The translations under genes were made by a program, and so were the position numbers. Source: Zoroaster sp. YZ-2022 (lineage: Eukaryota > Echinodermata > Asteroidea > Forcipulatida > Zoroasteridae). Taken from it: DNA of 64,000 nt. Below are positions 1-10,755 of the stretch, piece by piece. Position 1 is the stretch's first letter, and the number at the start of each line of letters is the position of its first letter. The stretch lies in the NCBI GenBank assembly GCA_029582265.1, contig CM055822.1, forward strand, positions 2,663,057 through 2,727,056. Direction: 5' to 3'. Below the pieces are notes generated by a model. That model had not been told where the DNA came from. It saw only the letters and a list, made by a program, of their open reading frames with translations, and searched no databases.

Positions 1-162
1 TCAGCTGAGTTTTCTCTGACCCAGTTTCCTTGTCAGTCTTACTCAAACAGGAGGCTGGCACTTTATGAGCTACTTTCTGTGTCAATTCTGACTTGGTAGA
101 AGTTAGATGACGGGAAGAGACTTCATTTTGAATCTAGAACATTTTCCTTATTTCTGTGACAG

Positions 163-400
163 AACCCCCAAGAGCAGTCTTTTCAGGTTGCCCCGATGCC
201 GATATCATAGCTACCGACCCGATGGTCAACTTTACGCTTCCCAGTGCCACTGATTACACTGGCAAGCTTCTCATCGTGTCATGCAATCCAATGCCAGGGT
301 CGAATTTCACCAAGAACAGTATAGTGGTTAACTGTTCGGCGAGCGATGCTGAGGGGCACGTGGCATCACATTATTTTATTCTTATAAAGCATATAGGACA
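163..400 (+). CDS. HYR-domain exon of an extracellular protein (partial gene)
   Basis: A pyrimidine-rich tract ending in TTCTGTGACAG (to 162) gives a 3' splice site, and the open frame after it reads as a HYR (hyalin repeat) module. It starts with PPRAVFSGCPDADI, continues with a TATDY-like core and VSCNPMPGSNF, and ends near VVNCSASDAEGHVA. These are the conserved landmarks of HYR modules, about 80-residue Ig-like folds of secreted or cell-surface adhesion proteins. The final Cys of the usual C-x-F-x-V ending is replaced (HYFILI), and I found no clear 5' splice site before the stop near 440, so the 3' boundary is uncertain and the exon may be decaying. The start codon lies upstream, outside the window. 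The next exon (581-694) encodes the beginning of a discoidin domain in the same orientation, a combination common in deuterostome matrix and complement-like proteins. Confidence 0.6.
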
Positions 401-580
401 CTCCTTAAAACAGACGAATAAAAACAAAAACATCGACTAGCTTGGAATGAAGTAATTCTCTATGACATCATTATGCTTGTATCATTCTCAGGATGCTTAT
501 TGGCTCCTATGATTGTGTGGGCAAGAGTCTCATTATTTTCATATGAGAGTTATTGTATTTGTTTGTTTTTTATCATTCAG

Positions 581-694
581 CTTGCCGTGATCCTCTCGGG
601 ATGGAGAGTGGAGCTATACCTGACAGCAGTTTGTCAGTCTCGTCTGTCTATTCATCAAGTTACCAAAAGGAAAAGTCTCGGCTCAATTCTCAAG
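581..694 (+). CDS. Discoidin (F5/8 type C) domain first exon
   Basis: The exon is bounded by TATCATTCAG (3' splice site) and AAG/GTAATC (5' splice site). It is 114 nt and phase 1 at both ends, so it could be inserted or skipped without a frame change. It encodes the typical opening of an F5/8 type C domain: CRDPLGMESGAIPDSSLS, then SSVYSSSY and an ARLN-like KSRLNSQ. Family knowledge: these domains bind phospholipid or carbohydrate on secreted proteins. The remaining two thirds of the domain is not visible in the next 5 kb. It may lie beyond the retrotransposon at 1008-5720, which would then sit in the following intron, or the gene may be truncated. I do not recognise the specific gene. Confidence 0.7.
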
Positions 695-700
695 GTAATC

Positions 701-1001
701 CTTATCTTCTAGATATATTCTCACTTCATATTAAACTAATGACGGTTAAGACAATATGGTTGGTTGAGACGTGATCACGTAGGCATAATCAAACTGATGA
801 TGTTATTATTCACATAGTACAACGTCACATTTACTAAGCATGATAGACATAAGACATTGTACCCAGACTTCAGGGTACACTGCCAGGCACTTGTAGATAT
901 AAATTACATCACTTTTAATATGTTGACTTTTTATGTTGAAGACAATCTCTTGTTATCCCTCACCCACTTGCCTTTATGGAAATTATTGTTATTAATATTT
1001 A
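701..1001. other. Putative intron, nothing recognised
   Basis: AT-rich sequence after the discoidin exon. No exon or repeat of note, apart from a short GCCAGGCACTTGTAGATATAA segment (near 880-903) that recurs near 9654-9675. Confidence 0.4.
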
Positions 1002-1007
1002 TATCTA

Positions 1008-1347
1008 TGGGTTTAGCTTATCCTAAATAATTGAGGAGAATATTAACTATCCCATACAAATGTAGACATAAGAGAAAGCACTTTTGTAACATCAAAAGAG
1101 AGCAGTATTTAATTTCAACCTCCAACTGTAGCACACATGCTGTAGAGAGTTAATAAACGTACATGTACATACAGAACACTGAATAGTGAATAGTGAGTGC
1201 AATAGCATGCACATCACATGCACATAAAACAATGTAATACATTTATGCTAAATGGATAATATATACATTTATGCAAAATGGTTAACCCTTGACCTGTCTG
1301 TAGTACAGACAGGAGAGGGCGCTATAACAGTTTCATAGTCCACCACA
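1008..1347 (-). repeat. 3' LTR (340 bp)
   Basis: Matches 5379-5720 except for one base near the boundary (GTTTAGC versus GCTTAGC) and a missing TA in GTGCAATA(TA)GCATGC. In element orientation it runs TGTGGTGGACTATG to AGCTAAACCCA. It contains an imperfect hairpin around GACCTGTCTGTAGTACAGACAGG. Confidence 0.95.
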
Positions 1348-1360
1348 GGAGCCCCCCTCA
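1348..1360 (-). other. Polypurine tract
   Basis: On the element strand the bases abutting the 3' LTR are TGAGGGGGGCTCC, about 10 nt after the pol stop codon. Position and purine run fit the plus-strand primer of an LTR retrotransposon. Confidence 0.75.
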
Positions 1361-1369
1361 GTGAGCAAA

Positions 1370-4300
1370 TTATGAGCGAATGATAACAGTCAAAAACTTC
1401 TGGGGCCAATGCACCTGACGACCAGAGCGAGTTTTCCGAACGATTGGTCCATCCGGTGGCGGGTCGTGTGGCACTGGTGTAGTAGTTGGTGGAGGGGGTT
1501 GTGGCGTTATAGTCAAAGCAGGTGCAGAGGGTCGTGGCGACAAACCGGTGTTATCGAGGTGTGCGACCTTTAAACGGTCAACACTTACGGTGTCTCTACA
1601 TCCTTTAATATCAATGACAAAGTATTTGTCTGCCCGGCTGATCACTTTGTAAGGGCCATCGTATGGTGGCTGCAAAGGTTTGCGAACCGCATCACGGCGT
1701 ATGAAGACATGGGTGCAAGAATGTAGCTCTTTGTCAACATGTACGGATCGGCTTTGCTGTGCGCGTGTTGGGGTAGGTCGAAGGCGTTGCATGGTAGCTT
1801 TAAGTCTGTGTACATAGTTCTGGGGATCCAACTGCGATGTGATCGACTCGGGGTTGAAGAATTCTCCAGGCAAGCGCAGAGTCGTGCCAAATACGAGTTC
1901 TGCTGTGCTGTGTCCCAAATCGGCCTTAAGGGCGGTCCTGATACCAAGTAACACTAGCGGCAAATGCTCAGTCCACCTAGCAGTGTCTCTATAGGTCTTT
2001 AAGGAAGCTTTAAGTTGGCGGTGAAATCGCTCAACCAGGCCATTTGCTGCCGGGTGATATGCCGTCGTGAGAATGTGTTTACTGCCGAGTAAGTCAGAAA
2101 GGGCACGGAAAAGGGCAGACTCGAATTGCCGGCCGCGATCAGTCGTTATCGTTGTTGGAGTGCCAAACATGGCAACCCATCTGTTAATGAAGGCCTTTGC
2201 AACAGTTTCAGCAGTGATGTCGGCGATTGGTATTGCTTTGGGCCAACGCGTGAAGCGATCCACACAGGTGAGGAGGTACTGAAAACCACCCGAGAGAGGT
2301 AATGGTCCAACTAAATCCAAATGGACATGACTGAACCGGGCATCGGGCGTGGTGAACGTGCGAAAGGGCGTGACTGTGTGACGATGAACTTTCACCCGCT
2401 GACATGAGATGCAAGAGCGAGTCCAATGACGAATATCACGATTGATGCTTGGCCACACAAACCGATCAGTGAGGAGGCGTTGTGTCGCTCGAATGCCTGG
2501 GTGCGAAAGCGAGTGGAGTGAATCAAAAACAGTGCGGCGGAGTGCAGCTGGCACGAATGGCCGAGGAGAGCCTGTGGAAGTATCACAGACAATAGTGGAA
2601 TCGCCGGTGAACAGCGAAATGTCTTTCAGTTCCAGGGACGTTGGGGAAGCGCGTAACTTACGCAACTCATCATCCTCTTGTTGGATCCGTGCCAACAGTC
2701 CAAAATCAATGGTAGCAGGCAGAGTCGCAGTATTGAGTTCAACGCGAGACAACGCATCGGCTGCTGGATTGTCCACACCCTTAACATGATGTATATCCGT
2801 CGTGAATTGCGAAATAAAATCCAACTGGCGTATCTCGCGTGGGGAGTAACGATCGGGTGACGCGTTGAAGGCATATGTGAGTGGCTTGTGATCAGTGAGA
2901 ATGCGAAAGTGCCGACCTTCCAGCGACTGTCGGAAATGTCGGATGGCGAGGTAGATCGCTAACAGTTCTCGACCGAATGTACTGTATCGTGTCTCTGCAG
3001 GTTTGAGTTTGCGCGAGAAGAATGCGATTGGTTGCCAAGCATCATCGACACGCTGCTGGAGGACGGCCCCGACTGCGACATTGGATGCATCAGTCATAAC
3101 CGATATCGTAGCGTGCGACTGGGGATGTGCCAGTAATGCGGCATTGGCGAGGGCTTTCTTGACATTGTTGAAAGCGTGTACAGCAGTAACATTCCACGAT
3201 AGTTCCTTGGATTTCGCTCCGCCACGAGTGAGTTCTGTAAGTGGTTGGAGGATGGTTGCAGCATGAGGAATGAATCGGCGATAAAAATTCACCAAACCGA
3301 GGAATTCCTTCAGCTGACGTTGCGTGGTTGGTTGCGGAAAATCAAGGACAGCTTTGACTTTGTCGGTGAGTGGGCGGACGCCACTAGCATCAACACGGTG
3401 GCCAAGGAAATCCAGAGCTCCTACTCCAAATTGACATTTCGCTGGGTTGATGACGAGGCCATATTCTGACAAACGTGTGAAAAGCTGGCGTAAGTGTTGT
3501 TCGTGTTCCTCAGCGTTTGCACTTGCGATGAGGATGTCGTCGATATAAACATAGCAAAAGTCTAAACCGCGTGTGACTAGATCAATAAAACGCTGAAAAC
3601 TTTGTGCAGCATTTCTGAGTCCGAAGGGCATCCGGACGAACTCGAAAAGACCAAATGGTGTTATGACCGCAGTCTTCGGAATGTCCGAGGGTTCGACCGG
3701 TATTTGGTGATAGGCACGCACTAGATCAATTTTTGAGAAAATTGTAGCACCGTCGAGCGAGGCAGTGAAGTCATGCATGTGGGGAATGGGGTATCGATCT
3801 GGTACTGTGCGGTCATTGAGTGCTCTGTAATCCCCACAGGGACGCCAATCGCCGGGTGTCTTTTTGGGGACCATGTGAAGGGGTGATGCCCAATTGCTCT
3901 TGGAGGGGCGGACTATCCCGAGTTGCAGCATATGTTCAAATTCATGCTTTGCAATCTTAAGTCTATACGGGGCAAGACGACGAGCGCGAGCTGATACCGG
4001 GGGTCCCTTAGTGTCGATGTGGTGTGTGACATCATGTTTGACAGCAGTGTCCTGATAACAAGGTTTAGTAATGTTCGGAAACTCAGCCAATAGGGAATGA
4101 TATGGTGAGTGCGAGTCAATTTGAGCGAACATTGGGCTTAGCGACTGAACCTTGGATGCAGTTCCGTTGACTGTAAGATTTGTCGTAGCATCCAGGAGTC
4201 GGCAACGGCGCATGTCGACCATCAAGTTGAAATGTCTGAGGAAATCGGCGCCAAGGATGGGTTGCTGAACATCAGCGATGATGAATACCCATTGGCAGAT

Positions 4301-4582
4301 GCGTCGCAGGCCTATGTCCAATGTAAGAGACCGCTCACCAAAAGTTGCAATGGTAGATTTGTTTGCAGCTTGCAAGGGAAAACTGTGTCGTGGGCGTGAA
4401 CGATCCAAAGATGTGGGTGGAATAACGCTAACTTCCGCCCCAGTGTCGATAAGGAAACGCCGCTTGGTGTAACGATCAGTGACGTAGAAAAGGCGACTAT
4501 GAGTATGAGTATGGCCAGCGGAACCTGTCGCCGCTAGTTGCTGGCGTTGTCGTTTCCCGAATATGAGCATGGCTTCTGGCAT
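1370..4582 (-). CDS. pol: Pol polyprotein: protease, reverse transcriptase, RNase H, integrase
   Basis: The open frame is 1070 residues with no internal stop. Domains in order: retropepsin with the active-site [10 protein letters not shown] at residues 46-55 and ILGADFL near 109-115; reverse transcriptase about 200-430 with [24 protein letters not shown] and the catalytic YIDD at 346-349; RNase H with MTDAS near 497 and [11 protein letters not shown] near 572; integrase with an HHCC zinc module about 694-727, then D756, D815 and E851 (a D,D-35-E spacing), and a GPY/F-like DGPYKVI motif near the end. The first Met at 4582 is probably not the start. Pol is in the -1 frame relative to gag and overlaps it by about 49 nt, and a slippery heptamer lies in the overlap, so the natural product is a Gag-Pol fusion. 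No env follows. Confidence 0.95.
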   Translation of the reverse strand: MPEAMLIFGKRQRQQLAATGSAGHTHTHSRLFYVTDRYTKRRFLIDTGAEVSVIPPTSLDRSRPRHSFPLQAANKSTIATFGERSLTLDIGLRRICQWVFIIADVQQPILGADFLRHFNLMVDMRRCRLLDATTNLTVNGTASKVQSLSPMFAQIDSHSPYHSLLAEFPNITKPCYQDTAVKHDVTHHIDTKGPPVSARARRLAPYRLKIAKHEFEHMLQLGIVRPSKSNWASPLHMVPKKTPGDWRPCGDYRALNDRTVPDRYPIPHMHDFTASLDGATIFSKIDLVRAYHQIPVEPSDIPKTAVITPFGLFEFVRMPFGLRNAAQSFQRFIDLVTRGLDFCYVYIDDILIASANAEEHEQHLRQLFTRLSEYGLVINPAKCQFGVGALDFLGHRVDASGVRPLTDKVKAVLDFPQPTTQRQLKEFLGLVNFYRRFIPHAATILQPLTELTRGGAKSKELSWNVTAVHAFNNVKKALANAALLAHPQSHATISVMTDASNVAVGAVLQQRVDDAWQPIAFFSRKLKPAETRYSTFGRELLAIYLAIRHFRQSLEGRHFRILTDHKPLTYAFNASPDRYSPREIRQLDFISQFTTDIHHVKGVDNPAADALSRVELNTATLPATIDFGLLARIQQEDDELRKLRASPTSLELKDISLFTGDSTIVCDTSTGSPRPFVPAALRRTVFDSLHSLSHPGIRATQRLLTDRFVWPSINRDIRHWTRSCISCQRVKVHRHTVTPFRTFTTPDARFSHVHLDLVGPLPLSGGFQYLLTCVDRFTRWPKAIPIADITAETVAKAFINRWVAMFGTPTTITTDRGRQFESALFRALSDLLGSKHILTTAYHPAANGLVERFHRQLKASLKTYRDTARWTEHLPLVLLGIRTALKADLGHSTAELVFGTTLRLPGEFFNPESITSQLDPQNYVHRLKATMQRLRPTPTRAQQSRSVHVDKELHSCTHVFIRRDAVRKPLQPPYDGPYKVISRADKYFVIDIKGCRDTVSVDRLKVAHLDNTGLSPRPSAPALTITPQPPPPTTTPVPHDPPPDGPIVRKTRSGRQVHWPQKFLTVIIRS
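4514..4558 (-). promoter_or_regulatory. Predicted -1 ribosomal frameshift signal at the gag-pol overlap
   Basis: On the minus strand the gag frame reads TCG GGA AAC, so GGGAAAC (4558-4552) fits the X XXY YYZ slippery rule in the zero frame. Slipping back one base continues into pol as GKRQRQ. Six nucleotides downstream, GCCAGC (4545-4540) can pair with GCTGGC (4519-4514), and GCGG can pair with CCGC inside the same hairpin. Heptamer, spacer and stem-loop agree with known retroelement frameshift signals. Confidence 0.75.
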
Positions 4583-5355
4583 TTGCGAGCACGGTCACCA
4601 AAATTGGCATGGTACCAGCACATATCTGATGTGTCGGCAGTGCTGGGGGCAGGGGTGTGAGGTCGGGAACGACGTGGGCGACTGCGTGAGCGTGGGCGTG
4701 AGGGGTGTGTCGTGACTGTTTGAAGTTGTAGAGACAAACGACTCACCTCACTACGAAGAAGTTCCAGTTCTGCTCGGATATCCAATGATGGGGTGGTGGT
4801 TAGTGTTGCAGGTGTTGTAAGTGTTGCCGGTGTCACAGAGCTGACCGCATGTGATTGTGCTGCGACATCAATAACTTTGTCCGCTAGCTCTGCCAAATGT
4901 TCAATCCGCATAGAATCGCCAGTGGATGTGAGCACCATTTGGACAGTGGAGGGCAATCTTTGAAGGAACAACTGGCGAAGAATAGACTCCTCTAGTGCGC
5001 GATCTCCAAGCAACTGGCGCATATGTCGAAGAAGCTGAGTTGGCTTTCGATCACCGAGAACCTCATCGGTAAGTAGCTGTTGTAGGCGTTTTTGTTCGGT
5101 TGCTGTAGTGCGTTTAATCAGTTCTTCTCTCAGCGTTTTGTACGGCGAATCCTTGGGTGGTTCAAGCAGCAGGTCACGCACTTCCTGTGCGATCTCAGGA
5201 GTGAGAGCAGAGATGATATAGTCATATTTGGTACGCTCTGCCGTGATCCCTCGTGTGCCAAATTGGGCCTCAACCTGGGCAAACCATACGTGCGGGTCGG
5301 CTGGCCAATACGGGGGCAATTTCAGACTCACTGGAGCTACGATCTTTCCGTCCAT
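4534..5355 (-). CDS. gag: Gag with CHCC zinc knuckle
   Basis: This 273-residue ORF begins at the ATG (5355) only 5 nt after the primer binding site. Early residues [18 protein letters not shown] are typical of the capsid-like Gag of this retrotransposon group. A hydrophobic and charged capsid core follows, then a Ser/Arg/Pro-rich basic stretch. Near the C-terminus is [18 protein letters not shown], a C-x2-H-x9-C-x3-C pattern. This CHCC arrangement is a hallmark of CsRn1-type elements and differs from the retroviral CCHC. Gag would assemble the virus-like particle and bind element RNA. Translation ends at a TAG just after the frameshift site. Confidence 0.9.
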   Translation of the reverse strand: MDGKIVAPVSLKLPPYWPADPHVWFAQVEAQFGTRGITAERTKYDYIISALTPEIAQEVRDLLLEPPKDSPYKTLREELIKRTTATEQKRLQQLLTDEVLGDRKPTQLLRHMRQLLGDRALEESILRQLFLQRLPSTVQMVLTSTGDSMRIEHLAELADKVIDVAAQSHAVSSVTPATLTTPATLTTTPSLDIRAELELLRSEVSRLSLQLQTVTTHPSRPRSRSRPRRSRPHTPAPSTADTSDMCWYHANFGDRARKCQKPCSYSGNDNASN

Positions 5356-5360
5356 ATTGT

Positions 5361-5374
5361 CGTCTGGGTCACCA
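5361..5374 (-). other. Primer binding site, tRNA-Trp-like
   Basis: Four bases inside the 5' LTR the element strand reads TGGTGACCCAGACG. This agrees with the complement of a metazoan tRNA-Trp 3' end (TGGTGACCCCGACG) at all but one base. tRNA-Trp priming is typical of the CsRn1 clade. Confidence 0.75.
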
Positions 5375-5378
5375 ATTA

Positions 5379-5720
5379 TGGGCTTAGCTTATCCTAAATA
5401 ATTGAGGAGAATATTAACTATCCCATACAAATGTAGACATAAGAGAAAGCACTTTTGTAACATCAAAAGAGAGCAGTATTTAATTTCAACCTCCAACTGT
5501 AGCACACATGCTGTAGAGAGTTAATAAACGTACATGTACATACAGAACACTGAATAGTGAATAGTGAGTGCAATATAGCATGCACATCACATGCACATAA
5601 AACAATGTAATACATTTATGCTAAATGGATAATATATACATTTATGCAAAATGGTTAACCCTTGACCTGTCTGTAGTACAGACAGGAGAGGGCGCTATAA
5701 CAGTTTCATAGTCCACCACA
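5379..5720 (-). repeat. 5' LTR (342 bp)
   Basis: Upstream LTR in element orientation. It would contain the promoter and transcription start. Near-identical partner at 1008-1347; 5721-5726 is the target duplication TATCTA. Confidence 0.95.
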
Positions 5721-5861
5721 TATCTATTCTTGAATATATAAATATGTTATCATTTTTTCATGTTAATCCCATTTCAAGCTTGAATTGACAAACAATCGTT
5801 GACGTGTCCTGCAGAAAAAAATCACCGCCCGCACTTGAGATTTTGGCTTAAAAGTGCATAT

Positions 5862-6045
5862 AGCGCCCTCTTTAGTTTATGTAAGTTATGTAAGCTGCGA
5901 TAGATTTCCTGCACTCATGCAAGTAGTTTTATAGCAAGCATTGGTGGTCATTTCCAACTTAAAACATCAATTTTGCGAGTATTTGGTATCGCCAATTGTT
6001 AGTTGTTCTTGTTCCTCGTCATCCTGAGTTTGGGCATCTCTTCAT
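5862..6045 (+). repeat. Dispersed repeat, copy 1
   Basis: Shares AGCGCC(C/A)TCTTTAGTTT, GTTATGTAAGCTGCGATAGA, TAGCAAGCAT, GGTGGTCATT and CCTGAGTTTGGGCATC with 9716-10007 in the same order and orientation. Class unknown; no terminal repeats or coding potential seen. Confidence 0.7.
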
Positions 6046-6382
6046 GAGGAATGCAACCGTTGCTTTTGGTAAGTGTTCTCAACTGTTGTAATTTAATGGG
6101 TATTTAACGTTTATTGCGTTACTGTTTATTTTTCATATGACAATAATAATTAATATTAACTTAAATTATAAGCCTTATTGGAATTGTGCGCACAATGAAT
6201 TATGGGAGTTGAGTTCTTGCTCGAACGGCCAGTTGCCTTTTCACAGCTTGTATTTACATGTAGAGCCAGACAAGGGAGTACCTATACTATAGAATGCAGG
6301 GCCAAATTGTTCCCTTTTTCTGAATTTGACCGAGGAACCGCAGTTGCTTTTCAAGTCAAATTACGTAAATTTATTGAAGTAA

Positions 6383-6909
6383 GGCCAAGAGAATGAAAGT
6401 CATAGATTTGCGTCCAGGAAATTTCGAAAACACATGAGGCTTTTTTTCATTATTCATTATTCATTATTTCCATTGATCATTAATAACAGCGCAATCACAA
6501 GATGTTTTTCTAATCTGTGTACGTACGTGCATCATTATACGTGCGGGCCGCACACACAGGCATAAGATGCAAAGGCTCAACAGCGAACGTGTTGTGCATG
6601 TGAAGGCGGTACAGTTGCAGGTGTGGATCGAACGGAGTTTACCATACATTTTTAGCGCGATGCGACCTTTTTTGTGAACGACGTACGCGGGATTAAAAGA
6701 ACATGTGCTAATGATTATTTATACTAATTATAGCGCACATACTGGTGGAAATTTGGTAAAAGCTTCGTTTTACTGATGTGGATGATTTGAAACTAAATTT
6801 GTTTGGTGAAAATTAATACCTTTTTTGTGCAAATAATGAAAAATTTAGGCGGTAGCTTTCGGGACATGCGGGCGGTGGACGCAAATCTATGACTTTCATT
6901 CTCATGGCC
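6383..6909. mobile_element. PIF/Harbinger-like MITE, copy 1
   Basis: A 527-bp non-autonomous element. The left end reads GGCCAAGAGAATGAAAGTCA and the right end is the reverse complement of GGCCATGAGAATGAAAGTCA; the inverted repeat extends to GATTTGCGTCC (about 33 bp). It is flanked by TAA on both sides (6380-6382 and 6910-6912), the 3-bp duplication typical of PIF/Harbinger. No transposase ORF. A second copy in reverse orientation lies at 20057-20630, also flanked by TAA. Confidence 0.85.
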
Positions 6910-7225
6910 TAACCTTCGGTGTGGCCCTGCATCCTATTTTAAACGTTAGTTGTAGTTGTACCCAAACAAGTGTGCTTTTATCAATTTTGATGTTTTGCAC
7001 GGGTAGAATGTTGTATCTGACCGCCACTTTTTCTCATTCAATATAATGTAACCAATAATGCAATCTTAAACTATTACCCAGTAAGGCGGTGAACATATGG
7101 ATGATGATGGACATATACACATGTACTTCAAATTATCCAGGATTTTTATTTCATAAAAAATCAGGAATTTTTGTCAACTCCCCTATAAGTGACCAACATG
7201 GTCATTGTACATGCGCAGTGGCAAC

Positions 7226-8945
7226 TAGGCTTGGGCGATTCCACAATTGCTGGAACCGGTTCGGTTATAAAAAAAGACTCGGTTCCGAGTCGGAACCGGT
7301 TCCAAGAGATTCAAAGAAAAACATAAGGATTACAGAAAATAATAAAACATAGGTCTATTCAAACTTCGTTGTGTCCCTAATACGAAATGAAGGAGTTTCA
7401 ATTTTCAACCGCAAATGCAGTGATGATAATGTTTAATTTAAAATATGTTTCAGAAATTTAAAGAAACTTTTTGGAAGCGTTAAGCTAAGTTGGAGATTTG
7501 TTTCCATTATCCTACCATTAGCAAACAACGTTACAAGCCGTGCGAGTACATGCCATGGCTTTACATGCACATGCTTCAGGGGTTGGAGCAATTAAGCAAT
7601 TATACCACCCCCTATGCACAAGGTACCGTACTACCGTCCATGCCTATTGAAATTACATTAAGAACACTAGCAATAATTATGACTAACTTCGTCACAAGAT
7701 TATCCATATTACGGGGCCACCTTGATCATTCCACTTCACAAGACACGTGCTGTCAACATTTTTAACAACATTTCCATAACCAAAGTATCCATGTTATGGG
7801 GCCAATTTATAAACAGGGGTTGGAGCAATTAAGCAATTGCACCACCCCCTACAAGGTACCGTACTACCACCGTCCATGTCGTATTGCCGTGTTGAAAGTA
7901 CACAAAGAACACAAGCAACATGACTGTTAACTTCGTCACAAGTTTATCCATATTACGGGCCCCCTTGGTCACTCCACTTCTCAAGACACGTGCTGTCAAC
8001 ATTTTTAACAACAACTTCATTATATAAGTTTTGAGGCTTTGCATGGTGGAATATCGATATCGTTTCGGTTTGCGGTAACACCATGTGTTTATCTCAACTA
8101 ACGTGAAGCTGAGATACAGGTTCTGAAAACAAGAACAATGCCACGGTGGCAACCAATCACAACACATCACACAACAGTAGCACCAATCGGAACACTTCCC
8201 ATTCTACACATAATCCCAGCAAATACTACTTAAGGAGTTGCATCGGCAAACCTCTTCATTCTCCTGAAGAAGATTAGAGCAGGCTAATCGAAACGTTGGA
8301 GAATAACCCGTGAAGTCCCTTGGTTCTCCCTGAACCATATTAAATTGGTTCTCCCTTGAACCTTTCTCACTTAACGAAGGTTGAGATACGATTATACGGT
8401 TCTTTTCAGAACCTGTATCTCAGCTTCACGTTAGTTGAGATAAACACATGGTGTTACCGCAAACCGAAACGATAACTTCATTATAACCAAAGTATCCATG
8501 TTATGGGGCCACTTTATATAAACAACTCAGTGACGCACAATGATACTACTAACGCACAGACATTGCGGTTCGCATCAGTTGCGTGCGTGGCGCCTTCACA
8601 AGTTTGCTGTAGTCTGAGTTACATTTTGTCGGTCACTCATCAAAGAAAATCGGGTATTTTGACTGGAGCCGGTTCTCGGCTTTAGAGTTGGAGCTCAGAC
8701 AACTGCGTATTTCAATTGGAGCCGGGTTGGTCCTCAGAGTCGGGTATTTTGCCGGAGCCGGCTCTGACTGGGACTCGGCTCCCAGCCGGCTCTGGGACTC
8801 GGCTCTCGGAACCGGGTATTTGAAGGACTCGGTTCCGGAACCGACTCTTGCGAGTACCCGGTTCTTTAAAAGAGTGGAACCGCGGTTCCGATTCTCAATT
8901 TGGAATCGGGTAGAACTGGGTACCCGCCGGAACCACCCAAGCCTA
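7226..8945. mobile_element. Non-autonomous hAT element, GGAACCGGTT family
   Basis: The termini are TAGGCTTGGGCGATTCC and GGAACCACCCAAGCCTA (imperfect inverted repeats), flanked by a perfect 8-bp duplication GTGGCAAC (7218-7225 and 8946-8953). That size is diagnostic of the hAT superfamily. Length 1720 bp; no transposase ORF. Subterminal regions are dense in GGAACCGGTT/CGGTTCC-type motifs, probable transposase-binding repeats. The paralogous empty site TAGTTGCCACT survives at 51990-52000 and about 58086-58097. A related copy is at 45849-46813. Confidence 0.9.
8031..8480. repeat. Internal inverted repeat inside the hAT element
   Basis: GGTTTGCGGTAACACCATGT with following bases (about 8059-8135) is repeated inverted at about 8410-8475 (ACACATGGTGTTACCGCAAA). 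The same block forms the insertion at 16685-16787. It looks like a separate small element that inserted in the hAT interior. Confidence 0.6.
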
Positions 8946-9715
8946 GTGGCAACTATAATAGGATCCTTCTATTTTCTGAAGGGGAGGATTTTTTTTAGAA
9001 GGGAATTAAAGTCCAAAAACCATCATAAAAGTGGATTTTAAAGATAGTTTTCGCTAAAAAAATCGATAGAATCATTTTTTTAACTGGTTAGTGGTTGCAA
9101 AAAAATTCCAAAAAACCTTAAAAGTGGTGGTCGGATATGACATTCATTCCCAAAAGTGGATTTTAAAGATAGTTTTCTCTTTCTGTACCCCAAAAAATTG
9201 ATAGAATCATTTTCTAGTTAGTGGTTACAATTTTTTTTTTAAACCCTTAAAAAGTGGCGGTTGGATACAACATTCTTTCCAAAATTGAATACTCAGTGAA
9301 CACCGACTTTAGAGACATATAAAATAATCATATAACAGAATATATCCTAACTATTCTCTTAGAGAAATGATAGATATTGAGCAATATCGGGAAAAGTAAC
9401 TGGTCATCTTGTAGTTGTACTTTCTGTCAAATGTGCAATGTTATGTACATGTATTCATACAGTAATTTCATTACAGATCGATTAGTTCTTGTGAGCAGTT
9501 AAGCTCAACCCTACCTTACTTTGGAGGTGTAGTGAACGGATCAATAGTGGGTATGTAGAAAGAGATATCTTAATGAATTTTGTAATAAATAAAAAGTGAA
9601 TAATCTGAGCAAGTTATATGTGACCAGCCAGACATCATCAGGGTATGCTTGCTGCCAGGCACTTGTAGATATAAATTACATAATTCTTTGTAAATAGCAC
9701 CGGGACTTTGGCATA

Positions 9716-10007
9716 TAGCGCCATCTTTAGTTTCAAATTAGCCATGCGCTAAATGACATTTGGAATGCAGTCAAATTTGCATGATTCGCATTCATTTTAA
9801 AAAGCTTTTTTTTTTCAACACAATGGAAGTTATGTAAGCTGCGATAGATTTCACGCATGCAGTAGTTTTCGTGTTGAGATAGCAAGCATGAGGTGGTCAT
9901 TTTCCAACTTCAGCGTTGCAGATTACACATTAGTCTGCGAGCGTTTTGTATCGTCAGAAAAGTCCTTCTCCCTCGTCCTGAGTTTGGGCATCCCTTCCTG
10001 AGACATG
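9716..10007 (+). repeat. Dispersed repeat, copy 2
   Basis: Partner of 5862-6045, longer by an internal insertion around 9740-9825. A TTTTTTTTT run interrupts it. Confidence 0.65.
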
Positions 10008-10194
10008 AGCTGTTAGAAATTGGAACTAGTGATCAATTGGTTCCCGTGAGCAGCCCTTAAGATCAACCCTATATACTTCAGAGGTAGTGAACAGGCCATC
10101 GTTAGATCATTCATCTGTGTCATTCATTTATGTTTTGATTGTTGTAGTGAGATTAAACCAGAACTGTAAAGAAAACTAGAATATTCATTTCAAG

Positions 10195-10599
10195 TAAGCT
10201 TGGACGATAATATTGAATATTGCGATATCTTTTTTTATTCAGTTATGGTATTGAGAACCTTTTGTTATCAAGATATCGGCAAATCGCATTTAAAATAATA
10301 TATCACGATTAAAAAAAAATTGCTATTGTGAGTCAAGTCAGAAATTCCAATAAAAAAAATGGACATTCTTTTCAGCTTTCAGAAGTGAGAAACAAAAGCG
10401 AACTCCTTCAGTACATACACACAAAGCAAATGAATTTGCGACTTACTGTGACGCTTGTAGAGAGGGTATATACCTGTGGTTATCGGCTCTAAAACAATCA
10501 TGCGTGAATGCAAAAAAATAATCGCGATATTATTGAAAATCTCGATATATATTTGCCGATTTATTGTGGATGAAAACAAATCGATATCGCCCAAGCTTA
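10195..10599. mobile_element. hAT-type MITE rich in GATATCG motifs
   Basis: It begins TAAGCTTGGACGATAATA and ends GATATCGCCCAAGCTTA, flanked by ATTTCAAG (10187-10194) and GTTTCAAG (10600-10607), a 7/8 match for an 8-bp target duplication. 405 bp, non-coding. Same family as 37025-37419. Confidence 0.8.
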
Positions 10600-10755
10600 G
10601 TTTCAAGACCTTTTGTCACTAGTGCCACCCTCAATCTTCCACCTCGGTTACATATATAAATAGTTGAAGCGATGTTAAGTATAACATCGTTTCCCAAGAC
10701 ATTGATTTCTTCAATATTTTAATCTTTTGTTATATTTCAGGTCATTTGTCCAATG

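Larger units (their letters stand above)
1008..5720 (-). mobile_element. Complete Ty3/gypsy LTR retrotransposon, CsRn1/Kabuki type
   Basis: A full-length element of 4.7 kb on the minus strand. Both LTRs are present, each starting TG and ending CA when read in element orientation. The insertion is flanked by a 6-bp duplication, TATCTA (1002-1007 and 5721-5726). The order is 5' LTR (5379-5720), primer binding site, gag, pol (protease, RT, RNase H, integrase), polypurine tract, 3' LTR (1008-1347). Three traits point to the CsRn1 clade: a CHCC gag finger instead of the usual CCHC, a primer site matching the tRNA-Trp 3' end, and protease-RT-RNase H-integrase order with no env. The LTRs differ by one substitution and one 2-bp indel, so the insertion is recent. 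Both ORFs are intact, so it may still be competent to move; that is inference. Confidence 0.93.
7005..9282. mobile_element. Older inverted-repeat element hosting a hAT insertion
   Basis: The left end TAGAATGTTGTATCTGACCG and the right end CGGTTGGATACAACATTCTT are inverted copies of each other. An additional inner right-end copy lies at about 9119-9150. The uninterrupted family member at 51789-52232 is only about 440 bp. The extra length here is mostly the hAT element at 7226-8945. No coding sequence. Confidence 0.75.

Noticed and set aside
2067..3469. Plus-strand ORFs opposite pol
   Set aside because: Antisense shadows of the intact pol frame.
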